Shown here: piece after piece, positions 61,877 to 64,000 of the stretch
How positions within the stretch are numbered: the stretch's first letter is position 1
How the letters are laid out: the number at the start of each line of letters is the position of its first letter
From: Labilithrix sp.
GTDB lineage: Bacteria > Myxococcota_A > Polyangia > Polyangiales > Polyangiaceae
Length of the DNA: 64,000 nucleotides
NCBI GenBank assembly: GCA_019637195.1
Contig: JAHBWA010000023.1
Location: forward strand, 1 to 64,000
Reading direction: 5' to 3'
Program-made: the position numbers and the translations under genes
Notes under the pieces: generated by a model
What the model was told of the DNA's origin: nothing
Seen by the model: only the letters and a program-made list of their open reading frames with translations
The model's database searches: none

Positions 61877-62419
61877 CTAGAGGACAATCTTCCTGATTTT
61901 CTCGACGATCTGGGCGACCGGCGTGGTCTTCGGCAAGAACTGGCTGACGCCGATGACGAGCGCCTGCGTGACGTGCTGCGGGCTGTGCTGCGCCGACACG
62001 AACATGATCGGCACGCGCTTGAGCACGGGGTTGTTGCGGAGGATCTTCGCGAGCGTGAAGCCGTCCACCCGCGGCATGACGGTGTCGCACACGATCATCG
62101 CGGGGGTCTGGATGGTGCTGGTCATCTCGACCGCCTCCATGCCGTCCTTCGCTTCGATCACGTCGTAGTGGAGCTCGAGCAACGCGCGGAGCCGAGCGCG
62201 GAGGCCGGCGTCCGGATCGACGAGCATGATCGTCTTCTTGCCCGCGTTGCGGGCGACGGTCGCGGAGGGACGAGCCACGGCGCCGCCGCCGAGCGCATGA
62301 GCCTCCGCCGCAGCGTCACGGACGTTCGCGGGGCGCGCCGAGGGGGTGCCCGCCGGAGCGGTCGAGGGGCGCGTCGCGTGGAAACCGGCGCCCGAGGGGC
62401 GTTTGGGCTGAAAAGTCAT
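61877..62419 (-). CDS. Receiver-domain protein with disordered lead
   Basis: 180 residues. The first 60 are Ala/Pro/Arg-rich and probably disordered. The receiver has D-P-D-A-G (second acid replaced by Pro-Asp), C-D-T-V-M-P-R-V-D-G with the acceptor Asp, S-A-Q-H and L-P-K-T. No output domain. TATAAC lies about 50 nt upstream. Confidence 0.8.
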   Translation of the reverse strand: MTFQPKRPSGAGFHATRPSTAPAGTPSARPANVRDAAAEAHALGGGAVARPSATVARNAGKKTIMLVDPDAGLRARLRALLELHYDVIEAKDGMEAVEMTSTIQTPAMIVCDTVMPRVDGFTLAKILRNNPVLKRVPIMFVSAQHSPQHVTQALVIGVSQFLPKTTPVAQIVEKIRKIVL

Positions 62420-62706
62420 GGTGAACGAGCGCGAAGCGACCGCGGAACAGGCCCCCTTCGACCTGTTGGTTATAGCACCGCCGAACGCGAAGGAAACGAC
62501 CGCGGTCGACTCACTCCTCGTCGAGAAAGGCGTTCGCGAACGCGGCCGCTCGACGCAACGCGCCTGAGTCGTTCGTGCATCACCCGAATGGATGACACGC
62601 GAGGGCGTTCGCCGTGACGCGCCGCCCTGATCTTCCGACGCAGCCACGCGTCCGCGATGCGCGATGACACGCGAGGACGTTCGTCATGACGCGCCGCGGG
62701 CCGCGC
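62420..62706. other. Intergenic region with direct repeat
   Basis: Two imperfect 35-base direct repeats (62591-62625 and 62663-62697; gatgacacgcgagg then cgttcg then tgacgcgccgc) lie 37 bases apart. No gene evident. Confidence 0.6.
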
Positions 62707-63606
62707 TCACCGCTTGCGTTTGTCGCGCTTGCGCCGGTTGCGGTCCTTGCGACGCGCCTCGGGATCGAGCCGGCGCGCGATCCCCTCGGCCACGTCGAGA
62801 CGACCGCCGCGCAGATCGGCGACGAGCTCGCCGAGGACGGCGTCGTAGCCGACCGCGGCGTCTTCGCTGAGCCGCGTGTGGGGCAGGACCTCGTCGCCCG
62901 CGAGCCATCGCTCGTCGAGCTCCGCGTCGAGGACCACCGGGAGCGCTGCGGCGAGATCGTAGGGCCCGACGTCGAGGCCCTCGCTCGCGCACGCGGTCAT
63001 CATCCCGAAGGCGTGCGCGTGCGCGACCTTGAAGCGCGTCGGATCGATCGGCAGGACGGGGTTCGCCTCCCCGGCGTCGTGCGCCTGCTTGCACGCGTCG
63101 ACGCTCCCGGAGTGGTAGGCGCGGCACGGGATCGGTCGGACTTCGTAGACCGTGCACCGCCCCGTCTCGACGTCCAGCAGCGGGCACGGGATCTTCGCGC
63201 GCGCGCGGCCGGAGAGATCGAGCGACGCGATCTCCTTGGCGACGCTGCCCGCGCGCTCCCTCAGCGAGGCGAGCTGCTCCGGAGACCGGTGCTCCTTCAG
63301 CCAGGAGCCGATGCGGAGGAGCTCCGGCGTCGACGCGTGCACCGTCGACGAGTAGCAGCAGTAGGAGCAGCCCGCGGAGCAGGCGATCGGCAGCCGTCGC
63401 CCGGTCGCGAGGCGCTCGGACATCGTCTCCGCGGCGCGCTCGGCGTCCTCGTGCACCAGCGCGGCGACCTCACCGGCGATCGCGCGCGCGCTCTCCCCCG
63501 CGGACTTCGCGTCGGCGACCACCTCGCGGATGATCTTGGCCTCGACCTCGATGAACGGCCGGAGCATCGGATCCCGATGGTCGAGGCCGACCCTGCGTTC
63601 GGTCAT
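62707..63606 (-). CDS. YkgJ-type cysteine-cluster protein
   Basis: 299 residues. C-S-A-G-C-S-Y-C-C-Y, C-P-L-L-D-V-E-T-G-R-C-T-V-Y-E-V-R-P-I-P-C-R and a later cysteine are the zinc/iron cluster ligands of the YkgJ (UPF0153) family. A long N-terminal helix and a Lys/Arg-rich tail (R-K-D-R-N-R-R-K-R-D-K-R-K-R) flank it. The ATG overlaps the stop of the upstream hydrolase. Function unknown. Confidence 0.82.
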   Translation of the reverse strand: MTERRVGLDHRDPMLRPFIEVEAKIIREVVADAKSAGESARAIAGEVAALVHEDAERAAETMSERLATGRRLPIACSAGCSYCCYSSTVHASTPELLRIGSWLKEHRSPEQLASLRERAGSVAKEIASLDLSGRARAKIPCPLLDVETGRCTVYEVRPIPCRAYHSGSVDACKQAHDAGEANPVLPIDPTRFKVAHAHAFGMMTACASEGLDVGPYDLAAALPVVLDAELDERWLAGDEVLPHTRLSEDAAVGYDAVLGELVADLRGGRLDVAEGIARRLDPEARRKDRNRRKRDKRKR

Positions 63607-64000
63607 CGCTTCCTCTCGTTCATCGCCTGGTCTCGATGGCCGCGCGCGGCCTGCTTCACGCTCGCCTTCTTCCTGGTCCGCGACTTCGCCCGCGGCGCCG
63701 CGATGAACGCGGCGATCGCGGCGGCCGCTGCGTCGAGCGCGTGCTCCTGGCGCTCGGCGCCCTCCCGCTTCAGGAGCGCGAGCGAGTGGTCTCCCCCCTC
63801 GACCGCGTGGACGCGCGCGCGCGGAGCGCCCGCGAGCAGCTTCTCGAGCTGGGCGGCGGTCCCGAGCTCGTCGCGCGTCCCCTGGACGACGAGCATCGGC
63901 AGGCGCACCTGGAGGATCTCCTCGCGCACGACGCGCGGCTTGCCGATCGGATGCAGCGGGTACCCGAGGAGGACGACGCCCGAGAGCACGAGCCCCTCGT
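63603..64000 (-). CDS. KANL3/Tex30-like alpha/beta hydrolase, 5' truncated
   Basis: The frame runs off the right edge, so the N-terminal part with the nucleophile is missing. The visible part shows G-Y-P-L-H-P-I-G-K-P, V-V-Q-G-T-R-D-E-L-G (catalytic Asp) and G-G-D-H-S-L (catalytic His), matching KANL3/Tex30-type hydrolases. A basic tail follows. Translationally coupled to the YkgJ gene. Confidence 0.75.
   Translation of the reverse strand, partial: EGLVLSGVVLLGYPLHPIGKPRVVREEILQVRLPMLVVQGTRDELGTAAQLEKLLAGAPRARVHAVEGGDHSLALLKREGAERQEHALDAAAAAIAAFIAAPRAKSRTRKKASVKQAARGHRDQAMNERKR

Overview
The window is very GC-rich, densely coded DNA. Secreted IgGFc-binding-like and RCC1-repeat lipoproteins, PQG-rich membrane proteins, a globin-coupled histidine kinase beside an NtrC-type regulator and large multiheme cytochromes together suggest a myxobacterium (Myxococcota, probably Polyangiales). 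The assignment rests on gene content, not on a marker gene. I see no rRNA, tRNA, CRISPR array, prophage or insertion sequence.

Layout. 1-4058: three co-directional genes for exported surface proteins. 4122-8489: low-complexity membrane proteins, a HAD hydrolase and a CsbD-type stress protein. 8846-11226: a dCache_3/HAMP sensor with no output domain, start/stop-coupled to a pentameric ligand-gated ion channel. 11229-14429: ArsB-type permease, CBS protein and a cyclopropane-synthase-like enzyme. 14667-22995: an electron-transfer island with five multiheme cytochromes (6, 13, 27, 13 and 4 heme sites), an outer-membrane barrel candidate and a NapC/NrfH-like quinol dehydrogenase. 23019-37369: a stress/dormancy block with hemerythrin, universal stress proteins, CBS proteins, zinc alcohol dehydrogenase, APH-kinase fusion, globin-coupled kinase plus NtrC-type regulator, trehalose glycosyltransferase, a degenerate kinase with a lone receiver, wax ester synthase/DGAT and a lipase. 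37509-45355: a complete cbb3 oxidase operon (ccoI, ccoS, fused ccoN-ccoO, ccoQ, ccoP, ccoG, SafE-like). 45407-48912: CDP-alcohol phosphotransferase, DUF4833, CBS, triheme lipoprotein, hypothetical. 49232-54699: a synthase-type polysaccharide secretion operon and a divergent glycosidase-like lipoprotein. 54889-64000: glutaredoxin/rhodanese fusion with BolA, acyl-CoA synthetase, SUMF1-like protein, site-2 protease and assorted others.

Main observation. Reading upstream regions by eye, I find TGGC(A/C)C-N5-TTGC(A/T)-like sigma-54 promoters (GG-N10-GC spacing) ahead of about twenty genes: CBS and universal stress proteins, CsbD, alcohol dehydrogenase, the APH-kinase fusion, the globin-coupled kinase itself, trehalose glycosyltransferase, wax ester synthase, ccoI and three multiheme cytochromes. 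In most cases the predicted start of transcription falls only 1-7 nt before the start codon. Five of these upstream regions also carry a shared palindrome, RYGCA-N5-TGCGC, mostly 77-152 bp upstream of the predicted start, where an NtrC-type activator would bind. The gene set resembles the mycobacterial DosR hypoxia/dormancy regulon, built here around sigma-54 and a globin-based sensor. This is an inference from sequence and needs a motif scan and transcript-start mapping.
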